A DNA stretch of 64,000 nt from Blastococcus sp. TML/M2B (GCF_016612865.1 NZ_JAENZZ010000002.1:1116001-1180000), one strand, 5' to 3'; counted from the first letter of the stretch, positions 45,092 to 55,118 are shown. The notes: generated from the letters alone by a model not told the origin. A program made the numbers and translations.

Positions 45092-46173
45092 CACGTCACG
45101 GCCCGCAGCTGCTCGGCGACGTCCTCCGGGTCGGTGTCGGTGATGAACGCGCCCATCCCCGACTCCGAGCCGGCCAGGTACTTGAGCTTGCCGGGCGCGC
45201 GGCGCAGCGAGAACAGCTGGAGGTGCAGCCACCACTCGTCGCGGGCCGGGCGCGGGGCCTGGTTCCAGGCGGCGATGTAGGGCATCGGGGTGTCGAAGCG
45301 GTGCGCGAAGCGGCCCAGCACGTCGAGGTACACGGCGACGAGGGCGTCGCGCTCCTCGCCGGTCAGCGCCGGCAGGTCGGGCACCCGGCGGGTCGGGAAC
45401 AGCTGGACCTCGTAGGGCCAGCGCGCCGCGGCCGGGACGAAGGCGGTCCAGTGCTCGTTGGCGGCCACCACCCGGGGCCCGGAGCGCTCGGCCGCCACCA
45501 CCTCGGCGAACAGGTCGCCGCCGGTCCGCTCGCGGTGCCGGCGCACCGAGCCGAGCACCTTCTCGACCCGCGGCGGGACGAACGGGTAGGCGTAGATCTG
45601 CCCGTGCGGGTGCGACAGCGTCACCCCGATCTCCTCGCCGGAGTTCTCGAAGACGAAGACCTGCTCGACCCCCGCGAGACCGGACAGCGCCTTCGTCCGC
45701 TCCGCCCACACGTCCACGACCAGCCGGGCCCGGTCGCGGCCGAGCCCGGCGAAGTCGCGGTCGTGGTCGCTGGTGAAGACGACGACCTCGCAGCGGCCGA
45801 ACCCGGGCCGCAGCTCGGCGAGGGGGGCACCCGCAACGGTCGGCGGCAGGTCGGTCGCCACCCCGGTCGCCAGCGAGGGGAAGCGGTTCTCGAACACCAC
45901 CACCTGGTAGTCGTCGTCGGGGATCTCGGTGGGCCGGCCCGGCCGGGAGGGGCACAGCGGGCACTGGTCGGCCGGGGGCAGGAAGGTGCGGGTCTGCCGG
46001 TGGGCGGCGACGACCACCCACTCCCCGAGCAGGGCGTCCCAGCGCAGCTGGGAGCGGGTGGCCACGGGCGGCAGGTCGCGGGTGTCGGGGGCGTCGTGGG
46101 TGCCCGGGTGCGCGTCCTCGTCGAAGTAGAGGATCTCCCGGCCGTCGGCCAGGGAGCGGCTCGTCCGGATCAC
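45088..46173 (-). CDS. galT: Galactose-1-phosphate uridylyltransferase
   Basis: Exchanges UMP between UDP-glucose and galactose 1-phosphate. The 361-residue product has the zinc-type CPLCPSRPG near residue 70 and the active-site SHPHGQIYAYPFVPP with the nucleophile His near 190. FENSGEEIGVTLSHPHGQ is diagnostic. The GTG at 46173 has GGGAGG about 11 bases upstream. It is the first gene of the galT-galK-symporter-small protein operon; galE is not in the window. Confidence 0.95.
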   Translation of the reverse strand: MIRTSRSLADGREILYFDEDAHPGTHDAPDTRDLPPVATRSQLRWDALLGEWVVVAAHRQTRTFLPPADQCPLCPSRPGRPTEIPDDDYQVVVFENRFPSLATGVATDLPPTVAGAPLAELRPGFGRCEVVVFTSDHDRDFAGLGRDRARLVVDVWAERTKALSGLAGVEQVFVFENSGEEIGVTLSHPHGQIYAYPFVPPRVEKVLGSVRRHRERTGGDLFAEVVAAERSGPRVVAANEHWTAFVPAAARWPYEVQLFPTRRVPDLPALTGEERDALVAVYLDVLGRFAHRFDTPMPYIAAWNQAPRPARDEWWLHLQLFSLRRAPGKLKYLAGSESGMGAFITDTDPEDVAEQLRAVTW

Positions 46174-46351
46174 CGTGGCAGCGCCTCCCGCGCAGGTCGG
46201 GCCGCCCCGCACCCGTCGGCGGGCGGCCCGGCCCGACGCTAGCCCCGCCCGGCGGGAGCGGCCACGCCAGACGTCGGGATCCCCCTCCCGGGTGGTGGCG
46301 CGCTACGTTCCGCGGCGCAGCACTCCCCCGCCCCCGGACGAGAACGGGCCC

Positions 46352-48800
46352 ATGACGACCGACGCCACCTCCGCCACCCGGCTCTCCGACGCGCTGGGCG
46401 CCCTCTCCCTCGAGCAGAAGGTCCAGCTGCTCACCGGGCGGGACTTCTGGACCACCTGGCCGATCGAGGAGATCGGCCTGCGCCGCATCCTCGTGTCCGA
46501 CGGTCCCTCGGGGGTGCGCGGCGAGGTGTGGGACGAGCGCGACCCCTCGCTGAACCTGCCCTCGGCGACCGCGCTGGCCGCCTCCTGGGACCCGGAGCTG
46601 GCCCGCCGGTACGGGGCCGCGGCGGCCGTGGAGGCCCGCCGCAAGGGTGTCGACGTCGTCCTCGGGCCGACGATCAACCTGCACCGCTCGCCGCTGGGCG
46701 GCCGGCACTTCGAGTGCTTCAGCGAGGACCCGGTCCTCACCGCCGAGCTGGCCGCGGCCTACGTGTCCGGCGTCCAGGACAACGGCGTCGGCGCCACCCC
46801 CAAGCACTACGTCGCCAACGACTTCGAGACCGACCGCTTCACCGTGGACGTCCGGGTCGACGAGCGCCCGCTGCGCGAGCTCTACCTGCTGGCCTTCGAG
46901 AAGGCCGTCGTCGAGGCGCGGGCCTGGCTGGTCATGAGCTCCTACAACTCGATCAACGGCGCCACCGCCAGCGAGAACGAGCTGCTGGAGACCCCGCTCA
47001 ACAGCCAGTGGGGCTTCGACGGCGTCGTCGTCAGCGACTGGACCGGCGTCCGCAGCCTGGCGAGCGCCCGCGCCTCCCAGGACCTGGTCATGCCCGGCCC
47101 GCAGGGGCCCTGGGGCGAGGCGCTGGTCGCCGCCGTCCGCGCCGGGGAGATCGACGAGGCCGTCGTCGACCGCAAGGTGCTGCGCATCCTGCGGCTCGCC
47201 GAGCGCGTCGGGGCGCTGGAGGGCACCGCACCGGCCGAGCCGGTGCTGGTCGAGGACGGCCGGGCGCTGGCCCGCGAGGCGGCCGCCGAGGGCATCGTGC
47301 TGCTGGAGAACCGCGGAGAGCTGCCGTGGGCCGCCGCGGCGCTGCGCACGGTGGCGGTGATCGGCAACAACGCCTCCGCCGCGCGCACCCAGGGCGGCGG
47401 GAGCGCGACCGTCGTCCCCGAGCACACGGTCTCCCCGCTCGAGGGGCTGCGCGCCGCCCTGCCCGGCGTCGACGTGCGCTACGCGGTCGGCGCGGTCGTC
47501 CAGGACGGCGTGGTCGAGCTGCCGCTGCGCGAGCTGACCAACCCGGCCACCGGCGAGCCCGGCCTGCACGCGCGGTTCCTCGCCGAGGACGGCGGCGAGC
47601 TGCTCGCCGAGGACCGCCGGTCGAGCAACCTCGTCTACTTCGGCAGCGACGTGCCCATCGAGGACGCCGCCGAGTTCGAGCTCACCACCACCTGGACGCC
47701 GTCGGAGAGCGGTCCGGTGCGGCTCGGCCTGGCCCTGGTCGGCACCGCGCAGCTCTTCGTCGACGACGACCGGCTCATCGACGAGCGGCTGCGGCCCAGC
47801 GCGGAGGCGCTCGGTGCGGCGTTCACCAACCCGCCGACGGCCTCGGTGCAGGTCGAGGTGGTCGCCGGCACGCCCGTGGACCTGCGGCTGGTCTACGACC
47901 TGCGGCGGCGCCGCGGCTTCAACGCGCGCGCCATGTCGCTGCGCCTGGGCACCGAGCCGGCCGACGTCGACGCGGACGCGCTGATCGCCGAGGCCGCCCG
48001 CACCGCCGCGGAGGCCGACGTCGCGCTGGTCGTCGTCGGCACCAACGCGCTCGTGGAGTCCGAGGGCTACGACCGGACCACGCTGGCCCTGCCCGGCCGG
48101 CAGGACGACCTCGTGCGCGCCGTCGCCGCGGCGAACCCGCGCACGGTGGTGCTGGTCAACTCCGGCGCCCCGGTCCTGCTGCCGTGGCGGGACGACGTCG
48201 CCGGGCTGCTGCTGGGCTGGTTCGGCGGTCAGGAGTTCGGCGCGGCCGTCGCCGACGTCCTGCTGGGTGCCACCGAGCCCGGCGGGCGGCTGCCCACCAC
48301 CTGGCCGGCGGCCGAGGCCGACGTCCCGGTGCTCTCCTGCACGCCGGTCGACGGGGCCCTGGAGTACGCCGAGGGCATCCACATCGGCTACCGCGCCTGG
48401 CTCCGGCAGGAGACCGCCCCGGCCTACTGGTTCGGCGCCGGCCAGGGGTACACGCGGATCGACCTCCTCGGCGTCGAGGCGCCGGACGCCGCCCGCGGGG
48501 GCGAGGTCGTGCCGGTGACCGGTGGAGGTGGCCAACCGCGGCGACCGCGACGGCAAGCAGGTGGTGCAGGTCTACGCGGAGCGGGCCGGCTCGGCCGTGG
48601 ACCGTCCGGTGCGCTGGCTGGTCGGCTCGGCCCCGGTGCGGGTGCCCGCGGGGGCGACCGCGCGGGTCGAGGTCGCCGTCGCGACCCGGCTGCTGGCGCA
48701 CTGGTCCGACGGCTGGCAGTACGAGCCGGGCGGCTTCCGGCTGCGGATCGGCACGAGCGCGGTCGACCTGCCGCTGGAGACGACGCTGACGCTGGGCTGA
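46352..48800 (+). CDS. GH3 beta-glycosidase with PA14 insert, frameshift
   Basis: A glycoside hydrolase family 3 enzyme of about 815 residues. The N-terminal barrel has LVSDGPSGVRGE and the nucleophile Asp in FDGVVVSDWTG near residue 230. The second domain holds EGIVLLENRGELPW, and a PA14-like insert lies between about 400 and 520 (SNLVYFGSDVP...AQLFVDDDRL). An extra G near 48521 breaks the frame; removing it joins VVPVTVEVANRGDRDGKQVVQVY, the C-terminal Fn3-like domain. No signal peptide is visible, so it is probably intracellular. It diverges from galT across 178 bp with no clear operator. Confidence 0.9.
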
Positions 48801-48818
48801 GGCCGCCCCCTGAACGCC

Positions 48819-48850
48819 GAGAGCCCCCGACCCGTGGGTCGGGGGCTCTC
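48819..48850. terminator. Hairpin terminator after first tRNA-Glu (and GH3)
   Basis: A 15-bp perfect stem (GAGAGCCCCCGACCC and its complement) with almost no loop lies between the GH3 stop and the 3' end of tRNA-Glu. It could end transcription from both sides. It has no strong T-run, as is common in actinobacteria. Confidence 0.75.
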
Positions 48851-48858
48851 GCGCGTTG

Positions 48859-48931
48859 TAGCCCCGAAGGGATTCGAACCCTCGCTACCGCCGTGAGAGG
48901 GCGGCGTCCTAGGCCGCTAGACGACGGGGCC
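48859..48931 (-). tRNA. tRNA-Glu (CTC), copy 1
   Basis: A 73-nt cloverleaf. The acceptor strand GGCCCCG pairs with CGGGGCT with a G-U at the end, and the discriminator is A. The anticodon stem CCGCC/GGCGG holds the loop CTCTCAC, giving anticodon CTC. The T-arm has GGTTCGAATCC. CCA is not encoded. Confidence 0.95.
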
Positions 48932-48990
48932 GGACACCGGACATCTTGCCACGGCCCTCCGGGGGGCTCGCACGGGGGCCCGTGAACGCC

Positions 48991-49025
48991 GAGAGCCCCC
49001 GACCGTTGCCGGTCGGGGGCTGCTC
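48991..49025. terminator. Hairpin terminator after second tRNA-Glu
   Basis: The stem GCCCCCGACC/GGTCGGGGGC with a six-base loop lies just downstream (leftward) of the second tRNA-Glu. It shares the flanking GAACGCCGAGAG sequence with the terminator at 48819-48850, showing common origin. Confidence 0.7.
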
Positions 49026-49032
49026 GTGTGCG

Positions 49033-49105
49033 TAGCCCCGAAGGGATTCGAACCCTCGCTACCGCCGTGAGAGGGCGGCGTCCTGGGCCGCTAGACGACG
49101 GGGCC
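49033..49105 (-). tRNA. tRNA-Glu (CTC), copy 2
   Basis: Identical to the copy at 48859-48931 apart from one base in the D-loop (GGCCC instead of GGCCT before AGGACG). Anticodon CTC. The offset between copies is 174 bases and includes the terminator. Confidence 0.95.
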
Positions 49106-49153
49106 GTGCAGTGCTGCGGTCGTGCTGCAGCGAGAGGAGCTCTCGCTCCCTCG

Positions 49154-49225
49154 CTGGGGTACCAGGACTCGAACCTAGACTAACGGAACCAGAAACCGTC
49201 GGGCTGCCAATTACCCCATACCCCA
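49154..49225 (-). tRNA. tRNA-Gln (CTG)
   Basis: A 72-nt cloverleaf with a perfect seven-pair acceptor stem TGGGGTA/TACCCCA, D-arm GGGTAATTGGCAGCCC, anticodon loop TTCTGGT (anticodon CTG) and T-arm CTAGGTTCGAGTCCTGG. The anticodon stem ACGGT/TCCGT has a U-U mismatch next to the loop. It lies upstream of the two tRNA-Glu genes; tRNA-Gln/Glu before gltX is the conserved order. Confidence 0.93.
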
Positions 49226-49290
49226 TGGGCCGTTCTCACGGCGCCGGGGAGAACACTACCCGATGCCCGGAGCGCCCGGAGCACCCCCCT

Positions 49291-50295
49291 CTAGGTCCGC
49301 GCGCCCCGGCGGGCGACCAGCGCTGCGAAGGCGGCCAATCCTCCGGCTCCGACCAGCGCGAACGCCGTCCCAGGGCCGGCGGACAGCCCCGGCACGACGC
49401 CGTCCCCGAGGCCGGCGGTGAGCAGGAACACGACCAGCGCGACCACCGCGTGCAGGGCGACGGCGGCCTCCAGACCCCCGGTCAGCGCCACGGCGGCCGA
49501 GGCGGCCAGCCCCAGGGCGGTCCACCCGAGGAACGCGGGCGCGTCGTCGGCACCGTGCAGCAGCGCACCGAGCGCGGCGCTGACGACGGCGGCTGTCACC
49601 GCCCCGGCCCGCGGGCGGCCGATCCAGCCGGCCACGGCCTGGCTCAGGTAGCCGCGCAGCAGGAACTCCTCCCCCGCGGCGCGCAGCGGCACGGTGAGCA
49701 GCCCGGCGACGAGCACCCACGGCAGGTCGGCGACCGGCCCCGGTGCCTCCCGGTCGGCCAGCAGGACCGCGCCCGCGGTGGCCAGCGTCACGCCGGCGCC
49801 CGCCGTGCCCAGGGCCAGCAGGGCTGCGCGGCGCAGCAGCCCCCACCGGAAGCGCCGCGCCACGGACAGGCCACGACCCGGCCCCACGTCGTGCGCGAGC
49901 GGCCAGGCGAGCAGCACCGCGGGGACGGCGGTGGCCAGGAGCAGGCCGGTGACCAGCAGCCCGCGCCAGGTCAGCGGCGCCGGGCCCAGGTCCGCGCCGG
50001 TGCCGGTGAGCACGTCGGCGATCCCGGTCAGGACCAGCGCGATGCCGAGCAGGAAGGCGACGACGGCCAGCCCCGCGACCGGCCGCCACCACGCCCACGG
50101 AGCCGACCGCATGGCCAGCAGGTAGGGCAGCGGGCGGACCGGTTCGGGCACGGCGACGTCGTCGTCCGGTTCCTGCTGCGGCGCCGGCCGGAGCTGCTCC
50201 GGCGTCGGCCGCCGCATGGGCGGCGGACCGGCGTACGGCTCCGGTGCCCGCTCCCGCTCCTCCGGCGCCAGGTCCCCGGCCGCCCCGGCGGTCAT
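49291..50295 (-). CDS. CPBP-family intramembrane metalloprotease-like protein
   Basis: A 334-residue membrane protein. About 100 residues of Pro/Glu-rich cytoplasmic sequence precede roughly eight helices. The Abi/CPBP motifs are visible: [18 protein letters not shown] near 232 (EExxxR) and [15 protein letters not shown] (conserved His). Homologues are thought to be Rce1-like membrane proteases or bacteriocin-immunity proteins. The ATG overlaps the gltX stop (ATGA). Confidence 0.8.
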   Translation of the reverse strand: MTAGAAGDLAPEERERAPEPYAGPPPMRRPTPEQLRPAPQQEPDDDVAVPEPVRPLPYLLAMRSAPWAWWRPVAGLAVVAFLLGIALVLTGIADVLTGTGADLGPAPLTWRGLLVTGLLLATAVPAVLLAWPLAHDVGPGRGLSVARRFRWGLLRRAALLALGTAGAGVTLATAGAVLLADREAPGPVADLPWVLVAGLLTVPLRAAGEEFLLRGYLSQAVAGWIGRPRAGAVTAAVVSAALGALLHGADDAPAFLGWTALGLAASAAVALTGGLEAAVALHAVVALVVFLLTAGLGDGVVPGLSAGPGTAFALVGAGGLAAFAALVARRGART

Positions 50296-51776
50296 CCGCC
50301 GGCGACGGTGCGCGCGGCGGCCAGCCGGGCCAGCGTGCGCTCGCGGCCGAGCAGCTCCATCGACTCGTACAGCGGCGGTGAGACGGTGCGACCGCTGACG
50401 GCGACGCGCACCGGGCCGAACGCCTGGCGCGGCTTGAGGCCGAGCCCCTCGACGAGCGCGGCCTTGAGCGCCTCCTCGATGGCGGCGGTGCTCCACTCGG
50501 GCAGCTCGCGCATCGCCGTCGTCGCTGCGTCCAGGACCGCGACCGCGCCCTCGCCGGAGAGCTGCTTCTCGGCCGCCGCGGGGTCGATCTCGACCTCGTC
50601 GACGAACAGGAAGCGCAGCAGGTTCACCGCCTCGGAGAGCACGATCATCCGCTCCTGGGCCATCGGCGCGATGGCGGCGAGGACCCGCGACTGCTCCGCC
50701 GTCGGCGGCTCGGCGACCAGCCCGGCGCCGGCCAGGTAGGGCACCACGCGCTCGGTGAACTCCTCGACCGGGAGCGCGCGCAGGTGGGTGGCGTTGATCG
50801 CCTCGGCCTTCTTGAGGTCGAAGCGGGCCGGGTTCGCGCTCACCCGGGTGACGTCGAAGGCCTCGACCAGCTCGGCCATCGAGAAGATGTCGCGGTCCTC
50901 GGCGATCGACCAGCCCAGCAGCGCCAGGTAGTTGGCGAAGCCCTCGGGCAGGAAGCCGCGCTCGCGGTAGATGTCGAGGTTGGACTGCGGGTCGCGCTTC
51001 GAGAGCTTCTTGCTGCCCTCGCCGGTCACGTAGGGGAGGTGGCCGAAGCGCGGGGTGCCCTGCGCGACGCCGATGTCGGTGAGCGCCGCGTAGAGCGCCA
51101 GCTGGCGCGGGGTGGAGGGCAGCAGGTCCTCGCCGCGCAGCACGTCGGTGATCTGCATGAGGGCGTCGTCGACCGGGTTGACGAACGGGTACAGCGGGAC
51201 GCCGTTGCCGCGCACCAGCACGAAGTCGGGCACCGAGCCCGCGGCGAAGCGCACCTCGCCGCGCACCAGGTCGTCCCAGACCAGGTCCTCGTCGGGCATC
51301 CGGAGCCGGAGCACCGGGGAGCGGCCCTCGTCGCGGAAGGCGGCCTTCTGCGCGTCGGTGAGGAACCGGTCGTGGTTGTCGTAGCCGAGCTTGGGGTCCT
51401 GGCCGGCGGCCCGGCGGCGGGCGTCGACCTCCTCGTTGGTCGAGAAGGACTCGTAGGCGTGGCCGGACTCCAGCAGCTTCGCGGCCACCTCGCGGTAGAC
51501 GTCGTGCCGCTCGGACTGCCGGTAGGGGCCGAACGGGCCCCCGACCTCGGGGCCCTCGTCCCACTCCAGGCCGAGCCAGCGCAGGCAGTCGAGCAGGTGC
51601 CGGTAGGACTCCTCGGAGTCGCGCGCGGCGTCGGTGTCCTCGATGCGGAAGACGAAGGTGCCGCCGGTGTGGCGGGCGTGCGCCCAGTTGAACAGCGCCG
51701 TCCGCATCAGGCCGACGTGCACCATGCCGGTGGGCGACGGGCAGAACCGGGTGCGGACCGGGCCGGGGACGGTCAC
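50292..51776 (-). CDS. gltX: Glutamyl-tRNA synthetase
   Basis: Charges tRNA-Glu (and tRNA-Gln if the amidotransferase route is used). The 494-residue class I synthetase has [22 protein letters not shown] near the start, in which HVGL replaces the classical HIGH, and the KMSKS-type loop [11 protein letters not shown] near 245. [17 protein letters not shown] is typical. The GTG at 51776 overlaps the FAH gene stop. The tRNA-Glu and tRNA-Gln genes lie 1 kb away. Confidence 0.96.
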   Translation of the reverse strand: MTVPGPVRTRFCPSPTGMVHVGLMRTALFNWAHARHTGGTFVFRIEDTDAARDSEESYRHLLDCLRWLGLEWDEGPEVGGPFGPYRQSERHDVYREVAAKLLESGHAYESFSTNEEVDARRRAAGQDPKLGYDNHDRFLTDAQKAAFRDEGRSPVLRLRMPDEDLVWDDLVRGEVRFAAGSVPDFVLVRGNGVPLYPFVNPVDDALMQITDVLRGEDLLPSTPRQLALYAALTDIGVAQGTPRFGHLPYVTGEGSKKLSKRDPQSNLDIYRERGFLPEGFANYLALLGWSIAEDRDIFSMAELVEAFDVTRVSANPARFDLKKAEAINATHLRALPVEEFTERVVPYLAGAGLVAEPPTAEQSRVLAAIAPMAQERMIVLSEAVNLLRFLFVDEVEIDPAAAEKQLSGEGAVAVLDAATTAMRELPEWSTAAIEEALKAALVEGLGLKPRQAFGPVRVAVSGRTVSPPLYESMELLGRERTLARLAAARTVAGG

Positions 51777-52591
51777 CGGGCACCGCCCGCGGTGGAGACG
51801 GCGTCGGCGTCGGCGACCGAGTTGGCCAGGGTGCCCAGCCCCTCGATCGTGCACTCGACCCGCTGGCCGGCCCGGATGGGGCCGACGCCGGCCGGGGTGC
51901 CGGTGAGGACGACGTCGCCGGGCAGCAGCGTCATCACCTTCGAGATGTAGGAGATGAGCGTCGGGACGTCGAAGATCAGCGCGCTGGTGCGGCCGTCCTG
52001 GCGGGGCTCGCCGTCCACGGTGCAGGTGACCCGGAGGTCGGCGGGGTCCAGCCCGACGCCCGGGAGGTCGGTCTCGATCCACGGGCCGAGCGGGCAGAAC
52101 GAGTCGAAGCCCTTGGCGCGGGTCCACTGCCCGTCGCTCTGCTGCATGTCCCGCTCGCTGACGTCGTTGCCGATCGTGTAGCCGAAGATGCTGGCGCCGA
52201 CCTGCTCGGGCGAGATGTTGCGGGCACCGCGGGCGCCGATGACGACGCCCAGCTCGACCTCGTGGTGGACGTTGGTGCTGCCCGCCGGGATGCGGATGGC
52301 ATCGCCGGGGCCGATGACCGAGGTGGAGGGCTTGAGGAAGATCAGCGGCTCCTTCGGGGCGTCGCCGGTCAGCCCCTTCATCTCCGCGATGTGATCGGCG
52401 TAGTTCTTGCCGACGCCCACCACCTTGCTCGGCAGGATCGGCGACAGGAGCCGGATGTCGGCCTGCGCGTAGCGGGCGCCGGTGAAGGAGATCTGGCCGA
52501 AGGGGTGGCCCTCGATCTGGGCCACCTGGCCGTCCCCGTCGAGGACACCGAAGGACATGCCCTGGGGCGAGGCGAAACGGACGATGCGCAC
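51773..52591 (-). CDS. Fumarylacetoacetate hydrolase family protein
   Basis: A 272-residue FAH-fold enzyme. The metal-binding part reads [12 protein letters not shown] near residue 108, with [12 protein letters not shown] and [31 protein letters not shown] following. Members act as acylpyruvate hydrolases, oxaloacetate decarboxylases or 2-hydroxyhepta-2,4-diene-1,7-dioate isomerases; the choice cannot be made here. Pairing with gltX is conserved in actinobacteria. Start ATG 52591. Confidence 0.88.
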   Translation of the reverse strand: MRIVRFASPQGMSFGVLDGDGQVAQIEGHPFGQISFTGARYAQADIRLLSPILPSKVVGVGKNYADHIAEMKGLTGDAPKEPLIFLKPSTSVIGPGDAIRIPAGSTNVHHEVELGVVIGARGARNISPEQVGASIFGYTIGNDVSERDMQQSDGQWTRAKGFDSFCPLGPWIETDLPGVGLDPADLRVTCTVDGEPRQDGRTSALIFDVPTLISYISKVMTLLPGDVVLTGTPAGVGPIRAGQRVECTIEGLGTLANSVADADAVSTAGGAR

Positions 52592-52633
52592 AGCGCGAGG
52601 TTAGCCGCGCCCGGTCCCGGCTACCGGGCGCCC

Positions 52634-53014
52634 ATGGCCTGCCGCTTCTCCGAGCTCGTCGTCAACAGCCGCGACCCCGAGGCCCTGGCCGCCTTCTGGG
52701 CGGCGGTGCTGGACTACCGGGTGCTGGGCCGGGAGGACGACGGCAGCGTGGAGATCGGCCCCGCGGAGGGTTTCGGGGGTGCCGCGCCCACGCTGGTGTT
52801 CGGTCCGGTGGCCGACCCGACCCCGGGCAGGCGGCGGCTGCACATCGACGTCAGCCCCACCGACCGCGACCAGGCGGCCGAGCTGCAGCGGCTGCTGGAC
52901 CTGGGTGCGGTGCGCGCCGACGTCGGCCAGACCGGCGGGGAGAACTGGCACGTCCTCGCCGACCCCGAGGGCAACGAGTTCTGCCTGTTGGAGCGCCGCC
53001 TCGACCCGCTGTGA
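52634..53014 (+). CDS. VOC/glyoxalase-like protein
   Basis: A 126-residue single-domain protein with the vicinal oxygen chelate pattern: [26 protein letters not shown] at the start, [12 protein letters not shown] in the middle and [18 protein letters not shown] at the end, with the usual His/Glu metal ligands. It belongs to the glyoxalase-like group seen widely in soil actinobacteria. No function is assigned. The ATG at 52634 gives the family start. Confidence 0.8.
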   Translation: MACRFSELVVNSRDPEALAAFWAAVLDYRVLGREDDGSVEIGPAEGFGGAAPTLVFGPVADPTPGRRRLHIDVSPTDRDQAAELQRLLDLGAVRADVGQTGGENWHVLADPEGNEFCLLERRLDPL

Positions 53015-53025
53015 GCACCGCTCGG

Positions 53026-53105
53026 GATCAGGGAACCTGATCATCGAGCGTCCTCCCTCAGCTCCCACGGTGAGGGAGGACGCTGCACGATCAGGTCACC
53101 TGATC
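53026..53105. repeat. 80-bp nested inverted repeat
   Basis: The outer arms are themselves palindromes: GATCAGG-GAA-CCTGATC at 53026-53042 and GATCAGG-TCA-CCTGATC at 53089-53105. Inside, AGCGTCCTCCCTCA (53047-53060) pairs perfectly with 53071-53084 around a ten-base loop. The whole element fills the 146-bp gap between two co-directional genes. It may fold as a long hairpin or cruciform. Confidence 0.85.
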
Positions 53106-53160
53106 CTCGCGGGGCGGGGGCGGGTGGCCGCGGCCCGGTCCTGAGGACGACGATGGGCGC

Positions 53161-53487
53161 GTGATCCTCATCGTCGTGAAGTTCCCCGTCCGCCCCGAGC
53201 GCGCCGACGAGTGGGCGGCGCTCGCCGCCGACTACGCGCGGGGGGTGAACGCCGAGGAGGGCTCGCTGTTCTTCGAGTGGTCCCGCAGCCTCGAGGACCC
53301 GAACACCTTCGTCTGCGTGGAGGGCTTCCGGGACGGCGACGCCGGGGCCGCGCACGTCGGCACGGACAACTTCAAGCGGTTCGTCGAGGGCGCGCCGGAC
53401 CTGGTCGCCGCGCAGCCGCAGATCATCTACGTCGACGCCCCCGACGTCTCCGGCTGGGGCCCGATGGGCGAGATCCAGCCGCGCTGA
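53161..53487 (+). CDS. Antibiotic biosynthesis monooxygenase (ABM) domain protein
   Basis: A 108-residue dimeric alpha/beta-barrel protein: VIKFP-like LIVVKFPVRPERADEWAAL, EGSLFFEWSRSLEDPNTFVCVEGFRD and VGTDNFKRFVEGAPDL match the ABM fold (quinol monooxygenase/YgiN-like). It starts with GTG at 53161. Most ABM proteins have no known substrate. It converges on cimA with four bases between stops. Confidence 0.82.
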   Translation: MILIVVKFPVRPERADEWAALAADYARGVNAEEGSLFFEWSRSLEDPNTFVCVEGFRDGDAGAAHVGTDNFKRFVEGAPDLVAAQPQIIYVDAPDVSGWGPMGEIQPR

Positions 53488-53491
53488 GCGC

Positions 53492-55081
53492 TCAGCCGGC
53501 GGCCGGCCGGCGCAGCACGGCGTAGGTCATGGCGTCGACCAGCGCGTGCCACGAGGCCTCGACGATGTTGGCGTGGACGCCGACGGTGGTCCACTCCCCC
53601 ACGCCGTCGGTGGTGTCGATGAGCACCCGCGTGGTCGCGCTCGTGCCGCCGCGCCAGCCGAGGATGCGGACCTTGTAGTCGGCCAGGGCGACGTCGGCGA
53701 GCTGCGGGTACCGGTTGACCAGCGCCTGGCGCAGCGCGTTGTCCAGCGCGTTCACCGGGCCGTTGCCCTCGGCGGTGCTGATGATCCGCTCCCCGTCGAC
53801 GTGCACCTTGACGGTGGCCTCGCTGACGACGACGCCGTTGCCCCAGTGCTCGACCGAGGTCTTGTAGCTCTCCAGCTCGAACAGGGGCGCGGGGGCGTCG
53901 GGCAGCTGGTCGCGCAGCAGCAGCTCGAAGGAGGCGTCGGCCGCCTCGAACGACCAGCCGTCGGCCTCCAGGACCTTGACCCGGTCCACGACGCGGCCGA
54001 TCGCGTCGGCGTGCCCGCTGAGGTCGACGCCGAGCTCGCGACCCTTGAGCTCCACCGACGCCCGGCCGGCCATCTCGGTGACCAGGATGCGCATGTCGTT
54101 GCCGACGACGGCGGGGTCGAGGTGGTTGTAGAGCTCCGGGCTGACCTTGATCGCGCTGGCGTGCAGCCCGGCCTTGTGCGCGAACGCCGAGGCGCCGACG
54201 AACGGCTGGTGGTCGTCGGGGGCGATGTTGGCCAGCTCCGCGATGGCGTGGCTGACCCGCTGCAGCTCGGGCAGGCACTCGGCGGGCACCACCGGCAGCC
54301 CCATCTTGGTGACCAGGTTGCCGATGAGCGCGAAGGTGTCCGCGTTGCCGGCCCGCTCGCCGTAGCCGTTGGCGGTGCCCTGCACGTGGGTGACGCCGGC
54401 CTCGACGGCGGCCAGCGAGTTGGCGACCGCGCAGCCGGTGTCGTCCTGGCAGTGGATGCCCAGCCGGCCGCTCACCCGGGCCCGCACGTCGGCCACGACC
54501 CGGCCCACGCCCGAGGGCAGCATCCCGCCGTTGGTGTCGCACAGGACGCCGACCTCCGCGCCGGCGTCGAACGCCGCCCGCAGCACCGCGACCCCGTACT
54601 CGGGGTCGGCGGCGTGGCCGTCGAAGAAGTGCTCGCAGTCGACGAACACCCGCCGACCGTGGGAGACGAGGAAGGCGACGGTGTCGGCCACCATCGCCAG
54701 GTTTTCCTCCAGCGTCGTCCGCAGCGCCTCGCGCACGTGCCGGACGTCGGACTTCGCGACCAGGCACACCACCGGCGTCCCGGCGTCCAGGAGCGCGCGG
54801 ACCTGCAGGTCGTCCTCGACCCGGACCCCGGCCTTGCGGGTGGCGCCGAAGGCGACCAGCTGGGCGTGCCGCAGCTTGAGCTCGGTGCGGGCGCGGGCGA
54901 AGAACTCGGTGTCCTTGGGCAGCGCACCGGGCCAGCCGCCCTCGATGAAGCCGACGCCGATCTCGTCCAGCAGCCGGGCGACGGCGAGCTTGTCGGCCAC
55001 GGAGTAGCTGACGCCCTCGCGCTGGGCGCCGTCGCGCAGCGTCGTGTCGAAGACGTGGAAGTCGGTGTCGCTGGTGGTCAC
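53492..55081 (-). CDS. cimA: Citramalate synthase
   Basis: Condenses pyruvate and acetyl-CoA to (R)-citramalate, the entry to isoleucine without threonine. The 529-residue product starts FHVFDTTLRDGAQREGVSYSVADK and has FIEGGWPGALPKD, the metal-binding HCQDDTGCAVANSLAA, and the CimA-type C-terminal regulatory domain (GNGPVNALDNALRQAL, VGVHANIVEASWHAL). These match the citramalate synthase subfamily rather than leuA. The GTG at 55081 is preceded by a leader peptide with three Ile codons and a terminator, which fits attenuation by isoleucine. Confidence 0.92.
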   Translation of the reverse strand: MTTSDTDFHVFDTTLRDGAQREGVSYSVADKLAVARLLDEIGVGFIEGGWPGALPKDTEFFARARTELKLRHAQLVAFGATRKAGVRVEDDLQVRALLDAGTPVVCLVAKSDVRHVREALRTTLEENLAMVADTVAFLVSHGRRVFVDCEHFFDGHAADPEYGVAVLRAAFDAGAEVGVLCDTNGGMLPSGVGRVVADVRARVSGRLGIHCQDDTGCAVANSLAAVEAGVTHVQGTANGYGERAGNADTFALIGNLVTKMGLPVVPAECLPELQRVSHAIAELANIAPDDHQPFVGASAFAHKAGLHASAIKVSPELYNHLDPAVVGNDMRILVTEMAGRASVELKGRELGVDLSGHADAIGRVVDRVKVLEADGWSFEAADASFELLLRDQLPDAPAPLFELESYKTSVEHWGNGVVVSEATVKVHVDGERIISTAEGNGPVNALDNALRQALVNRYPQLADVALADYKVRILGWRGGTSATTRVLIDTTDGVGEWTTVGVHANIVEASWHALVDAMTYAVLRRPAAG

Positions 55082-55118
55082 GGATCTCTCCCGGAGAGGG
55101 TGCGGCCGGCCCGAACAC

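Noticed and set aside
43763-48556. Minus-strand frame joining galK, galT region and the complement of the GH3 gene
   Set aside because: Only the galK part is real; the rest is antisense to the GH3 gene and shows no domain.
48858-49225. Possible integrative element using the tRNA genes as attachment site
   Set aside because: No integrase or displaced tRNA 3' fragment lies nearby; the repeats are full-length tRNA plus terminator duplications.
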